Of a DNA stretch of 64,000 bases, positions 40,136 through 48,312 are shown in pieces. The notes beneath the pieces were generated by a model. It was not told where the DNA came from, did not search any database, and saw only the letters and a program-made list of their open reading frames with translations. Where the stretch lies: contig NZ_SJON01000005.1 in NCBI RefSeq assembly GCF_004331385.1, positions 124,001 to 188,000 of the forward strand, in the 5' to 3' direction. Each line of letters starts with the position of its first letter. Positions within the stretch are counted from its first letter, which is position 1. The position numbers and the translations under genes were made by a program. The DNA comes from Enterobacter quasihormaechei. Its GTDB lineage: Bacteria; Pseudomonadota; Gammaproteobacteria; Enterobacterales; Enterobacteriaceae.

Positions 40136-40276
40136 ATGGAAATTGATCTCGATAACTTAGTCTTTAACGGGCTGGATGAAGCAGAAGAGCGCAACGCGGA
40201 ACGTCTCGACGACGCGGATAAAAAAGCCCAGGCGATTGTCGCCGATGACGACTGCGGCGATGCCTGCAAGATCTGA
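40136..40276 (+). CDS. 46-residue acidic peptide with Cys-containing tail, unknown function
   Basis: Begins MEIDLDNLVFNGLDEAEERN, continues with acidic and Lys/Ala-rich sequence, and ends DDDCGDACKI with two Cys (residues 40 and 44). GCAGGTGG lies upstream of the ATG, and a strong intrinsic terminator follows 4 bp after the stop, so it looks like a real monocistronic gene. No signal peptide. The acidic body plus Cys-bearing tail could be a metal-binding microprotein or a leader-core peptide; I do not recognise the family. No obvious peptide-modifying enzyme is adjacent apart from the MBL-fold gene. Confidence 0.7.
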   Translation: MEIDLDNLVFNGLDEAEERNAERLDDADKKAQAIVADDDCGDACKI

Positions 40277-40279
40277 CGA

Positions 40280-40309
40280 GAAAGCACCGGAAGCCCCGGT
40301 GCTTTTTTT
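40280..40309 (+). terminator. Terminator after the 46-residue peptide gene
   Basis: AAAGCACCGG (40281-40290) pairs with CCGGTGCTTT (40295-40304), then TTTT. It may also serve the convergent downstream gene. Confidence 0.92.
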
Positions 40310-40332
40310 ATGCATGAGGTTTTCACCCGCTA

Positions 40333-41739
40333 TCAGTTCTCCGGCGTTTTGCTAAACCCGGTGAGCATCAGGATCAGACTTTGCGGAGATGATGCCGTCT
40401 CAAACTGATAGTGGTTTCCCTGACGATCGCCGCCGATATACCACGATATTTCGGTTTTCCCTTCTGCCAGCGCCTTGCGTACCGCTTTATCGACATCCAC
40501 CATCCGGTATTCGCGAGCGTGGTTCAGGTACAGTACCGCATCCGACCGGTAGTTGCAGGACGGTCGCGCGTGCCAGTTCACGCTGGCCGGATCCCAGTCG
40601 TTGCTCGCCGGATAGAAGAAGATTTGATCCGCGCCGTTGGTTTCCACTTTCCCGCCATAGATACGTACGCGGTACTTAAACTGGGCAGGATCCTGTCCGG
40701 CAGGCAGCGGAGGAATGTTGAACTTCACCAGCGACAAGGTTTCGCTGTTTTTCGTCCTTCCGCCGTTCTGCCAGTTATCCTGCACCAGTAAGGCCTGAGG
40801 ATCGGGCTGCGACAGTGTGGGTTCCAGGCTGCTTAGCCAGACGTTGGCCTTCGCTTTTGAATATCCGTATGGGACAGTGGTGCCGCAATCCAGCCCGCGG
40901 TTCATACACAGGTCGGTCATAAAGCGCGCGGCATCTTCCGTCCAGCCGTTCATGAAGTCAGCATGCGCCGTATAGAGGCTTCCCCACCGCTCCTCGCGCT
41001 CATTACCGTGCATGATGGGGTCGAGTGAAAGCTGCGCTTTGCTGGTGTCCAGAGCGCTAATCGTCGGGAGCACGTACGCGATATTCATGTTCACCGTCGG
41101 GATCTTAATCGGGAAGGCGGACGGACACTGCCCTTTCGTGTCGTAGGTGGCGTTAACCAGACCGTGGGCAGGCTTCAGGTGTACCCCATCCCAGCAGTTG
41201 GGGAACTGAATGCCGATATTAAACTGCACGGCATCCTTCGCCTTGCGTAAGCCGCAGACTTCACCCGTTTTGCTGGTGTAGCCCTTACCGTTGGCGCATA
41301 AAAAGGTGATATGGGAATTGGGCGCGGTGCCGTGATGATCGCCGGCCAGCAGCGACAGCCCCGCCGGGAACGGGTGCAGCGGCCAGGCGTCAACGTTCGA
41401 TGCCTGATAATAGGTTTTTTGGTAGGCGGGTTTCACCACCGTTCCGTCCGGCAACCTCAGCGACGGCGCCCAGTAGGCCGAGCTGTCTGCTTTATTATCG
41501 CAGGTCGTCTTTTCTTGCGTACGCAGCGATTCGCGGCTGGAGTAAGCGTCCGTTTGCACGTTACCAAAAAAATCGTGCAGCATGGCCTCGTTGGGCATGC
41601 CGTACATCATAATGGCATCATCGCCAAGGGTGTGGGAATAACCGCAAACCACGTGCGCCTGTGGCGCAGCGTGCGCCGCCTGCATGGCAAGCAGTAGCGC
41701 GGTGGCAGAGAGTGTGGGGGTGAGTACTGTCCGTTTCAT
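40333..41739 (-). CDS. Secreted DUF1996-type protein with C-terminal DNRLRE/CBM96-like region
   Basis: 468 residues. Signal peptide MKRTVLTPTLSATALLLAMQ then AAHA-A. A DUF1996-like domain follows (about residues 25-270) with conserved Cys and the segment DAWPLHPFPAGLSLLAGDHH plus FPNCWDGVHL. The C-terminal ~180 residues, with VWLSSLEPTLSQPD, LSLVKFNIPPLPAG and DPASVNWHARP, resemble DNRLRE/CBM96 modules. DUF1996 is mostly fungal and actinobacterial, so this is unusual in enterobacteria. ATG 41739 has GGAGAT 5 bp upstream; the ATG at 41751 overlaps that site and is rejected. Probable extracellular or periplasmic carbohydrate-related role (inference). Confidence 0.75.
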   Translation of the reverse strand: MKRTVLTPTLSATALLLAMQAAHAAPQAHVVCGYSHTLGDDAIMMYGMPNEAMLHDFFGNVQTDAYSSRESLRTQEKTTCDNKADSSAYWAPSLRLPDGTVVKPAYQKTYYQASNVDAWPLHPFPAGLSLLAGDHHGTAPNSHITFLCANGKGYTSKTGEVCGLRKAKDAVQFNIGIQFPNCWDGVHLKPAHGLVNATYDTKGQCPSAFPIKIPTVNMNIAYVLPTISALDTSKAQLSLDPIMHGNEREERWGSLYTAHADFMNGWTEDAARFMTDLCMNRGLDCGTTVPYGYSKAKANVWLSSLEPTLSQPDPQALLVQDNWQNGGRTKNSETLSLVKFNIPPLPAGQDPAQFKYRVRIYGGKVETNGADQIFFYPASNDWDPASVNWHARPSCNYRSDAVLYLNHAREYRMVDVDKAVRKALAEGKTEISWYIGGDRQGNHYQFETASSPQSLILMLTGFSKTPEN

Positions 41740-41883
41740 TATTATCTCCATCTGAGAAAGGAGATAGTGGTAACAAAACGGCTATCAATTACCGAGGATT
41801 TACCTGCGTACTTTTCCGCTCATCCCCGCTTTACAGCAGGCAGGCACAGTTCATTCCAGTACATTTCGCGCGTCCGGCGCAGT

Positions 41884-42057
41884 TCAGCGTGTCGTTTTAA
41901 CATAGAACCACTCCGGATCAATGTTGGCTACGTCCACGCCGTACAGGCTGGCGACAGGCAGTATTGACTCAAGAACACGTTGCGCGCTGTTCTCCGCATT
42001 CGCTGGTTGGGTGGCAAAAAACCGCCGTAACGTGCCGATCCATTTTTTCATCGTCAT
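41884..42057 (-). CDS. 57-residue small protein, unknown
   Basis: Begins MTMKKWIGTLRRFFATQPAN and ends with IDPEWFYVKTTR. GAGAGGGG precedes the ATG at 42057. Predicted amphipathic, basic N-terminus, no clear signal peptide. I do not recognise the family. The good ribosome binding site, codon use like its neighbours and clean placement between the DUF1996 gene and fumD support it as a gene. A longer open frame on the same strand (42157-41969) overlaps it in another frame and has no support. Confidence 0.55.
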   Translation of the reverse strand: MTMKKWIGTLRRFFATQPANAENSAQRVLESILPVASLYGVDVANIDPEWFYVKTTR

Positions 42058-42169
42058 TACCCCTCTCGCTTAACCTGAACTCAGTTAAACACGCCTTCGT
42101 CATGAAGAGGAAATAACAATACTGACTGTTGATATGCAGGATTTGAGAAACGCCCAAGGCGCCGGCGCG

Positions 42170-42379
42170 CTAGCCGGCCAGCGCTTTAACGACCGTTTCC
42201 ATCGCTTTGGTGGTCAACTCGCTGCGCTTAACGCGCTGGTTCGCCAGCGCGGTACGCAGTACGCCCGCAATGACAATATGTTTCGGCTCTTGCCCTAAAT
42301 CACGCATTTCGAGAACGACCTTGCCTACCACACGACACATCTCCTGGTACAGCGCTTCGTCTTTGGTCACATTGCCCAT
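42170..42379 (-). CDS. fumD: Fumarase D (YdhZ)
   Basis: 69 residues, same length as E. coli FumD. Nearly invariant core EMCRVVGKVVLEMRDLGQEP then KHIVIAGVLRTALAN. Fumarase activity has been reported for the E. coli protein. ATG 42379 is chosen by homology; three codons further upstream remain open. In K-12 the next gene is pykF; here a 5.5-kb methionine island lies between. Confidence 0.92.
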   Translation of the reverse strand: MGNVTKDEALYQEMCRVVGKVVLEMRDLGQEPKHIVIAGVLRTALANQRVKRSELTTKAMETVVKALAG

Positions 42380-42434
42380 TGCCATCACTCCGATGCCTTA
42401 AACCGTCAGCTTAAAGCATTCGTCGGCTGGATAC

Positions 42435-42469
42435 AAAAAAGAAGCCCGGCGTATTGCTCGCCGGGCTTC
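42435..42469 (-). terminator. Terminator after metQ
   Basis: On the minus strand GAAGCCCGGCG (42469-42459) pairs with CGCCGGGCTTC (42451-42441), then TTTTTT. Confidence 0.93.
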
Positions 42470-42487
42470 GTCTGGAAAATCAGGCGA

Positions 42488-43300
42488 TTAGTTGTTTACC
42501 GGGATGACCGCACCTTTGTATTTGGTACGGATCCAGTCCTGGATCTCTTTAGAATGCAGCACGTTCACCAGCGCGACGATATCTTTCTTCTTCTCGTCAC
42601 CGCGATGGACGGTAATGATGTTGGCGTACGGGTTATTCTCACCGCTTTCAACCGCGATCGGATCGTGCACCGGATCCAGGCCCGCGTCGATGGCGTAGTT
42701 AGCGTTAATCACCACCGCGGCACCTTCGTCGTTGTTGTACATCTGCGGCAGCAGGGACGCTTCCACATTCGGGGTAAATTCCAGCTTTTTCGGGTTTTCC
42801 ACGATATCGCTGATGCGCGCGGTCACTTTATCGATGCCAGGCTTCAGCTTGATCACCCCCTCCTTTTCGAAGATGGAGAGAATACGTCCTTCCTCGGAAA
42901 CCGCATCACGCATGATGATTTTGCCGCCTTCCGGCAGATCCTTCAGTGATTTGTATTTTTTCGAATAGATACCGATCGGCTCAATGTGGATAGCGCCCGC
43001 ACTGACAAAATCATAATCCTTATCGCCCGCGTGATCTTTCAGCACGCTGTTCAGATAAGGGATGTGCTGGAAGTAGTTGGCGTCGATGTCACGCCCCGCC
43101 AGCGCGGTGTTGGGCAGAATGTAGTCCTGGAACGGCTTAATCTCCAGATCGATACCCTGCTTTGCCAGAATCGGCTTAGCCTGCTCCAGAATTTCCGCGT
43201 GCGGCGTGTTGGATGCCCCCACGGTCAGCGTATCTGCCCAGGCGGCAAAGCTCAGGGCGCTCAGGGTGGCTGCGGCGATCAGTGTCAGTGTCTTTTTCAT
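42488..43300 (-). CDS. metQ: MetQ-like methionine-binding protein (NlpA family)
   Basis: 270 residues, substrate-binding protein of a methionine ABC importer. The signal peptide MKKTLTLIAAATLSALSFAA-WA-D lacks a lipobox Cys, so unlike E. coli MetQ it should be a soluble periplasmic protein. NlpA-domain features VGASNTPHAEILEQAKPILA and GRDIDANYFQHIPYL are conserved. It is the last gene of a metN-metI-metQ operon; a strong terminator follows. It is probably a paralogue of the housekeeping metNIQ found elsewhere in enterobacteria. Confidence 0.9.
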   Translation of the reverse strand: MKKTLTLIAAATLSALSFAAWADTLTVGASNTPHAEILEQAKPILAKQGIDLEIKPFQDYILPNTALAGRDIDANYFQHIPYLNSVLKDHAGDKDYDFVSAGAIHIEPIGIYSKKYKSLKDLPEGGKIIMRDAVSEEGRILSIFEKEGVIKLKPGIDKVTARISDIVENPKKLEFTPNVEASLLPQMYNNDEGAAVVINANYAIDAGLDPVHDPIAVESGENNPYANIITVHRGDEKKKDIVALVNVLHSKEIQDWIRTKYKGAVIPVNN

Positions 43301-43323
43301 GATGTGGTTCCTGTGTGTATTTA

Positions 43324-43992
43324 TTAGCGTTTATCTAACAGTGAAGTAATGACATCGCCGCAGAACTGGATAATGAACACGATGATCAGAATGGTCACCG
43401 TTGCCACCAGCGTGACGTCACCATGGTTGCGCTGGAATCCTTCCAGATAAGCCAGATTTCCCAAACCGCCGGCGCCTATCACCCCCGCCATTGCGCTGTA
43501 ACTCACCAGCGCAATCAGCGTCACCGTCATGCCTGAAACCAGCGCGGGTGAGGATTCCGGCAGTAAAACCCGAAACACTAACGTGCTCAGCCGTGCGCCC
43601 ATCGAACGCGTGGCTTCGATAACCCCTTTGTCCACTTCACGCAGGGCGATCTCGACCAGACGGGCGTAAAACGGTGCGGCGCCTACAATCAGGGCGGGCA
43701 ACGCGGCGTTAGCGCCAAGAATGGTCCCGACGACGGTCTTGGTGAACGGGATCAGCAGCACGATGAGAATGATGAACGGAATGGAGCGAAACACGTTCAC
43801 CACAATCGACATTACGCTGTAGACCGTGCGGTTTTGAAATAACCCGCCGCGGGCGGTTAAAAACAGCGCCAGACCGAGCCCGATCCCCAGAACAAACGTC
43901 GCCACGCCCGAAAGCGCGGTCATGTAGAGCGTCTCCTGAGTTGCAGCCCACAGCTGATCCCACTTCAGGTGCGGAAAAAGTTCTTCAGCCAT
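43324..43992 (-). CDS. metI: MetI-like methionine ABC transporter permease
   Basis: 222 residues with five transmembrane helices. The EAA loop that contacts the ATPase is EATRSMGARLSTLVFRVLLPE (about residues 130-150). ATG 43992 ([15 protein letters not shown]) overlaps the metN stop by 8 bp, so translation is probably coupled. Frame open to 44013 but inside metN. Confidence 0.93.
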   Translation of the reverse strand: MAEELFPHLKWDQLWAATQETLYMTALSGVATFVLGIGLGLALFLTARGGLFQNRTVYSVMSIVVNVFRSIPFIILIVLLIPFTKTVVGTILGANAALPALIVGAAPFYARLVEIALREVDKGVIEATRSMGARLSTLVFRVLLPESSPALVSGMTVTLIALVSYSAMAGVIGAGGLGNLAYLEGFQRNHGDVTLVATVTILIIVFIIQFCGDVITSLLDKR

Positions 43993-45007
43993 GCTTAATA
44001 ACCTCGCCTTCAATATCGCTTTGCTTCAGAACGGCGAGGATATTGTTCAGTTGTTCATCCGATGCCACCACCTGTACCCAGAGCTGCCCGAAAACACCGT
44101 GGGCGGTTTGCGTCATTTTGCCGTGCAGGATATTAAACGGCAGGCCGTAGCGCAGGGTCAGTTCCCCGACGATCGGCCTGTGCGTGCTGTGCCCGGTAAA
44201 GGTGAGTTTGATGACCGTGCCCTCCAGCCCGGTTGCCAGTTCCGTATTGAAGGTTTCATCTTCGGCGTACTGGCTCACCTGTCGGACAAACTGCTGGGTG
44301 ATCGGCTGCTGCGGATGCGTAAAGACGCTCAGCACGTCCCCCTCCTCCACCACTTTCCCGTTCTCCATTACCGCCACGCGGTCGCAGATTTTGCGCACCA
44401 CGTGCATTTCGTGCGTGATCAGCACGATGGTCAGGTTAAAGCGACGGTTAATGTCCAGGAGCAGATCGAGGATCTGATCGGTCGTCTGCGGATCCAGCGC
44501 GGAGGTGGCTTCGTCACACAGCAGCACGTCGGGATGATTGGCCAGCGCGCGGGCGATGCCCACACGCTGTTTTTGTCCGCCGCTCAGCTGCGACGGAAAA
44601 GCATTCTCGCGCCCCCTCAGGCCGACCAGATCCACCAGCTCGGCGACGCGCGCCTGAATTTTCGCTTTCGGTACACCGGCAATTTGCATTGAAAAGGCGA
44701 TGTTTTCCTTCACCGTGCGCGACCAGAGCAGATTGAAGTGCTGGAACACCATGCTGATTTTCAGGCGTGCCTGTCGCAGCGCTTCTCCTTTTGCGGCGGA
44801 GATATCCTGTCCGTTAATGGTGACGCGTCCGGCGCTGGGCTTTTCCAGGCCGTTCAGCAGACGGATCAGGGTGCTTTTCCCGGCTCCGCTGTAGCCGATA
44901 ATCCCGTAAATCTGTCCCTGCTCGATCGTCAAATTAACGTTATCAACGGCTGTCAGCGCCACCTTTCCGTTGTCAAAAACTTTCGAAATATTGCTGAGTA
45001 CAATCAT
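43985..45007 (-). CDS. metN: MetN-like methionine ABC transporter ATPase
   Basis: 340 residues. Walker [10 protein letters not shown] (about 39-47), ABC signature LSGGQKQR, Walker [14 protein letters not shown]-loop LITHEMHVV. The C-terminal NIL domain (about 265-340) in MetN binds methionine and gives trans-inhibition. First gene of metNIQ; divergent from the mtcBC pair with a shared 400-bp region containing MetJ-like boxes. Predicted leader about 230 nt. Confidence 0.94.
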   Translation of the reverse strand: MIVLSNISKVFDNGKVALTAVDNVNLTIEQGQIYGIIGYSGAGKSTLIRLLNGLEKPSAGRVTINGQDISAAKGEALRQARLKISMVFQHFNLLWSRTVKENIAFSMQIAGVPKAKIQARVAELVDLVGLRGRENAFPSQLSGGQKQRVGIARALANHPDVLLCDEATSALDPQTTDQILDLLLDINRRFNLTIVLITHEMHVVRKICDRVAVMENGKVVEEGDVLSVFTHPQQPITQQFVRQVSQYAEDETFNTELATGLEGTVIKLTFTGHSTHRPIVGELTLRYGLPFNILHGKMTQTAHGVFGQLWVQVVASDEQLNNILAVLKQSDIEGEVIKHG

Positions 45008-45221
45008 TCTTATTCGTTATCCGTGCCGCGTATAGCGGTTTAGCAGTATGGATGTCCAAAAGATAGTAAACAGCCGTTATCAGCTTTTAAATGACCAAAA
45101 AGGAATGTCTTATAACGCGATGAAATAAGTCGCGACCTGGCGGCAGAAAATCGTTTAGATGAATATCAGCAATACATATCCGACTGCTACATATCACCGC
45201 CTTCTTACCCGCCTGAATGGG

Positions 45222-45297
45222 TTGTTTTTTCAGCATTTTGCGCGTATATAGACATCCTCACATCCGGACAACTTTACGTCTCGCTGTCTTTCCATCT
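45222..45297. promoter_or_regulatory. Overlapping divergent promoters with six tandem MetJ-like boxes
   Basis: Six contiguous 8-bp units in exact register, 45250-45297: AGACATCC, TCACATCC, GGACAACT, TTACGTCT, CGCTGTCT, TTCCATCT. They match AGACGTCT at 6, 4, 5, 6, 5 and 4 of 8 positions. A plus-strand promoter TTGTTT (45222-45227), 17 bp, TATATA (45245-45250) and a minus-strand promoter TTGTCC (45271-45266), 17 bp, TATACG (45248-45243) share the same -10 region. The boxes cover the minus -35 and the plus start site, so MetJ could repress both operons. Confidence 0.65.
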
Positions 45298-45406
45298 GAA
45301 AACACGACGAATATTCCTTTCCGTTCTAATACCCAGTGAAACGTTCTTTATTGAGAAAATTTCAGGATCCTATTATCCGGTCATCCCCCTTTTACAGGAC
45401 ATGACC

Positions 45407-46777
45407 ATGATGCTTTACCACTCCATCACCGAACTGATTGGCCGCACGCCGCTGATCCAGCTGCACAAACTGGATACCGGTCCCTGCTCGCTGTTTCTGA
45501 AGCTGGAAAACCAAAATCCCGGCGGTTCGATCAAAGACCGCGTCGCACTGTCGATGATTAACGAAGCCGAACGCTCGGGGCAACTGCGGCCCGGCGGGAC
45601 CATTATCGAAGCCACGGCGGGGAACACCGGGCTGGGGCTGGCGCTGATCGCCGCGCAGAAAGGCTATTCGCTGATCCTGGTGGTGCCGGACAAAATGAGC
45701 CGCGAAAAGATTTTCCACCTGCGGGCGCTGGGTGCGCAGGTGGTGTTGACCCGTTCCGATGTCAATAAGGGGCATCCGGCCTATTATCAGGATTACGCCC
45801 GGCGGCTGGCGAACGAACTGCCCGGCGCGTTTTACATCGACCAGTTCAACAATGAGGCCAACCCGCTGGCGCACCGCACGACCACCGCGCCGGAACTGTT
45901 TGAGCAGCTTGACGGCCAGATCGATGCCATCGTCGTCGGCGTCGGGTCCGGCGGTACGCTGGGCGGCTTACAGGCGTGGTTCGCCGAGCACTCACCGCAG
46001 ACGGAATTCGTGCTTGCCGATCCGGCCGGGTCGGTGCTGGCAGATCAGGTTGAGACCGGACGCTATCACGATGCCGGATCGTGGCTGGTTGAGGGGATTG
46101 GCGAAGACTTTGTTCCTCCGCTGGCGCACATCGAAGGGGTTAAACGCGCCTGGCGCATTACCGATCGCGAAGCCTTCACCACCGCCCGTGAGCTGCTCAA
46201 AACGGAAGGGATCCTGGCGGGCTCCTCCAGCGGCACGCTGCTGGCGGCGGCGCTGAAATATTGTCAGGCGCAGACCACGCCAAAACGCGTGGTTACCTTC
46301 GCCTGCGACAGCGGCAATAAATACCTCTCGAAAATGTTCAACGACGACTGGATGCGCCAGCAGGGGCTGATCGCGCGTCCGCAGGCAGGGGATCTCTCCG
46401 ACTATATTGCCCTGCGCCACGATGAAGGCGCTACGGTGACTGCCGTCCCGGACGACACCCTTTCCACCGTGCTGGCCCGCATGCGGCTGTACGACATCTC
46501 CCAGCTGCCGGTGCTCGATAACGATAAGGTCGTCGGCATCATCGACGAATGGGACCTGCTGCGACACATCGGGGGGGATGCCGATCGCTTCTCTCTCCCC
46601 GTGACGGCGGCCATGACGCGTCAGGTGGAATATCTGGACAGGCAGGCCCCGGAGAGCGCCCTGCACGCCATCTTTGACCGTGGCCTGGTAGCCATTATCT
46701 ATGACAACGACCGTTTTCTGGGTCTGATCACCCGCAGCGACGTTCTCACCGCCTGGCGTAACCGCCTGGAGAAATAA
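45407..46777 (+). CDS. mtcB: Cystathionine beta-synthase (reverse transsulfuration)
   Basis: About 456 residues. The PLP-dependent fold II domain has the Lys in NPGGSIKDRVALS and the phosphate loop EATAGNTGLGLALIA. The C-terminal CBS-domain pair spans about residues 335-456 (TLSTVLARMRLYDISQLPVL; LITRSDVLTAW). It joins homocysteine and serine to cystathionine. ATG 45407 is chosen because AGGA (45396-45399) is 7 bp upstream; ATGs at 45401 and 45410 are alternatives. It pairs with the next gene as in the Klebsiella mtcBC methionine-to-cysteine pathway. E. coli lacks it. Confidence 0.9.
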   Translation: MMLYHSITELIGRTPLIQLHKLDTGPCSLFLKLENQNPGGSIKDRVALSMINEAERSGQLRPGGTIIEATAGNTGLGLALIAAQKGYSLILVVPDKMSREKIFHLRALGAQVVLTRSDVNKGHPAYYQDYARRLANELPGAFYIDQFNNEANPLAHRTTTAPELFEQLDGQIDAIVVGVGSGGTLGGLQAWFAEHSPQTEFVLADPAGSVLADQVETGRYHDAGSWLVEGIGEDFVPPLAHIEGVKRAWRITDREAFTTARELLKTEGILAGSSSGTLLAAALKYCQAQTTPKRVVTFACDSGNKYLSKMFNDDWMRQQGLIARPQAGDLSDYIALRHDEGATVTAVPDDTLSTVLARMRLYDISQLPVLDNDKVVGIIDEWDLLRHIGGDADRFSLPVTAAMTRQVEYLDRQAPESALHAIFDRGLVAIIYDNDRFLGLITRSDVLTAWRNRLEK

Positions 46778-46789
46778 AAGGAGCAAAAG

Positions 46790-47935
46790 ATGAAAAACCT
46801 GGCAACCCTCAGCGTTCACAGCGGCGAGTTTAACGACCCGCACGGCGCCGTCATGCCGCCGATTTACGCCACCTCGACGTTTGCGCAACCGTCTCCGGGT
46901 GAGCATACCGGCTATGAATATTCCCGAAGCGGCAACCCCACCCGCCACGCGCTGGAGACCGCGATAGCCGAGCTGGAGGGCGGCACGCGCGGGTACGCCT
47001 TCGCATCAGGGCTGGCGGCCATTTCCACCGTGCTCGAACTGCTGGATAAAGACAGCCATATCGTCGCCATTGACGACGTTTACGGCGGTACGTATCGCCT
47101 GATCGAAAACGTGCGCAAGCGCAGCACCGGGCTACAGGTGAGCTGGGTTAACCCGGACGATGTAGCCGGTCTTGAGGCCGCCATTCGCCCAGACACCCGC
47201 ATGATCTGGGTGGAGACGCCGACAAATCCGCTGCTGAAGCTGGCCGATCTGGCGGCCATCGCGGAAATTGCCCGGCGTCATAATGCGATCAGCGTGGCGG
47301 ACAATACCTTCGCCTCTCCGGTCATTCACCGGCCGCTGGAGGCAGGGTTTGACATCGTGGTGCACTCCGCCACCAAATATCTTAACGGTCACTCAGACGT
47401 GGTTGCCGGGCTGGCTGTTGTCGGCGCAAACCAGGAGCTGGCGGATCGCCTGGGCTACCTGCAAAACGCAGTCGGAGGCGTTCTGGATCCGTTCAGCAGC
47501 TTTCTGACCCTGCGGGGTATTCGCACCCTCTCACTGCGCGTAGAAAAGCACAGCGCCAACGCGCTGGCGATTGCGCAATGGCTGGAGGCGCATCCGCAGG
47601 TTGAAAGCGTGTACTATCCCGGGCTGGCGTCGCATCCGCAGCATGCGCTTGCCCGTCGCCAGATGGCGCTGCCGGGCGGCATGATCTCCGTCGTCTTAAA
47701 AGGCGATGCGCAACGCGCGACTGACGTTATCCGCCACCTTACACTTTTTACCCTGGCCGAAAGCCTGGGCGGCGTGGAGAGTCTGGTGAGCCAGCCCTAC
47801 AGCATGACCCACGCCTCGATCCCGCTGGCGCAGCGCCTTGCCAACGGCATTGTGCCGCAGCTGATCCGCCTGTCGGTGGGCGTTGAAGATGCAAGCGATC
47901 TGATCGCCGACCTTCAACAGGCGCTGGAAAAATGA
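46790..47935 (+). CDS. mtcC: Cystathionine gamma-lyase (reverse transsulfuration)
   Basis: 381 residues, Cys/Met-metabolism PLP enzyme. PLP Lys in VHSATKYLNGHSDVVAG (about residue 196); substrate and cofactor motifs YEYSRSGNPTRHALE, FASGLAAISTVLEL and ESLGGVESLVSQPYSMTHAS. It splits cystathionine to cysteine, 2-oxobutyrate and ammonia. Cystathionine gamma-synthase (MetB) and homocysteine-acting lyases are close relatives, but the position 12 bp after a cystathionine beta-synthase supports gamma-lyase. AGGAG precedes the ATG. Confidence 0.88.
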   Translation: MKNLATLSVHSGEFNDPHGAVMPPIYATSTFAQPSPGEHTGYEYSRSGNPTRHALETAIAELEGGTRGYAFASGLAAISTVLELLDKDSHIVAIDDVYGGTYRLIENVRKRSTGLQVSWVNPDDVAGLEAAIRPDTRMIWVETPTNPLLKLADLAAIAEIARRHNAISVADNTFASPVIHRPLEAGFDIVVHSATKYLNGHSDVVAGLAVVGANQELADRLGYLQNAVGGVLDPFSSFLTLRGIRTLSLRVEKHSANALAIAQWLEAHPQVESVYYPGLASHPQHALARRQMALPGGMISVVLKGDAQRATDVIRHLTLFTLAESLGGVESLVSQPYSMTHASIPLAQRLANGIVPQLIRLSVGVEDASDLIADLQQALEK

Positions 47936-48312
47936 GCAAAAAACGGCGGGCATTGCGCCTGCCGTCATAAGATGACATTAGGCCTTAACGCATTGATAAC
48001 AAACTTATGTGAATCTGCACAGATTGTTTTTGAAACACTGTTTCCATTTTCCTTTTTGCTGCAAATCAGCGTATAATGCGCGCCAAATCCCTGGTGAATG
48101 GTTTCAGCGCTTGGAATACAAAAAACAACGTACAACTTCTCCTCTCCTCCGTTGGGCTGGCACTCAGGCACACTTTCTTCTGCACGCTCATTTGATGTCA
48201 CCTATTCTTAGTGCGTGTCATATACTCTTTCGCAACACAGGTTTGACTCCGCGGCGGTGCGCCCCCGGAGCGAGATTTCCATATCCTTCCCAACTTAAAG
48301 ACTAAGACTGTC
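47936..48312. other. Intergenic region upstream of pykF
   Basis: About 380 bp. Contains an imperfect hairpin just after mtcC (47945-47967) without a plus-strand T-run, a perfect TATAAT at 48072-48077 with a poor -35, and a Cra box downstream of it. The rest is pykF leader with no recognised element. Confidence 0.6.
48095..48108. promoter_or_regulatory. Cra (FruR) operator upstream of pykF
   Basis: TGAATGGTTTCAGC, read on the other strand GCTGAAACCATTCA, matches the Cra consensus GCTGAAWCGWTTCA at nearly all positions. It lies just downstream of TATAAT 48072-48077, the position expected for repression of this glycolytic gene. Confidence 0.75.

Noticed and set aside
42161..42178. GCCGGC-N6-GCCGGC repeat at the end of fumD
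   Set aside because: Short, overlaps the fumD stop and has no T-run; likely chance in GC-rich DNA.
47945..47967. Hairpin after the cystathionine gamma-lyase gene
   Set aside because: Imperfect stem, and the T-run is on the strand with no gene to terminate.
48009..48024. CRP-like TGTGAATCTGCACAGA upstream of pykF
   Set aside because: The second half-site is poor; only one half matches.
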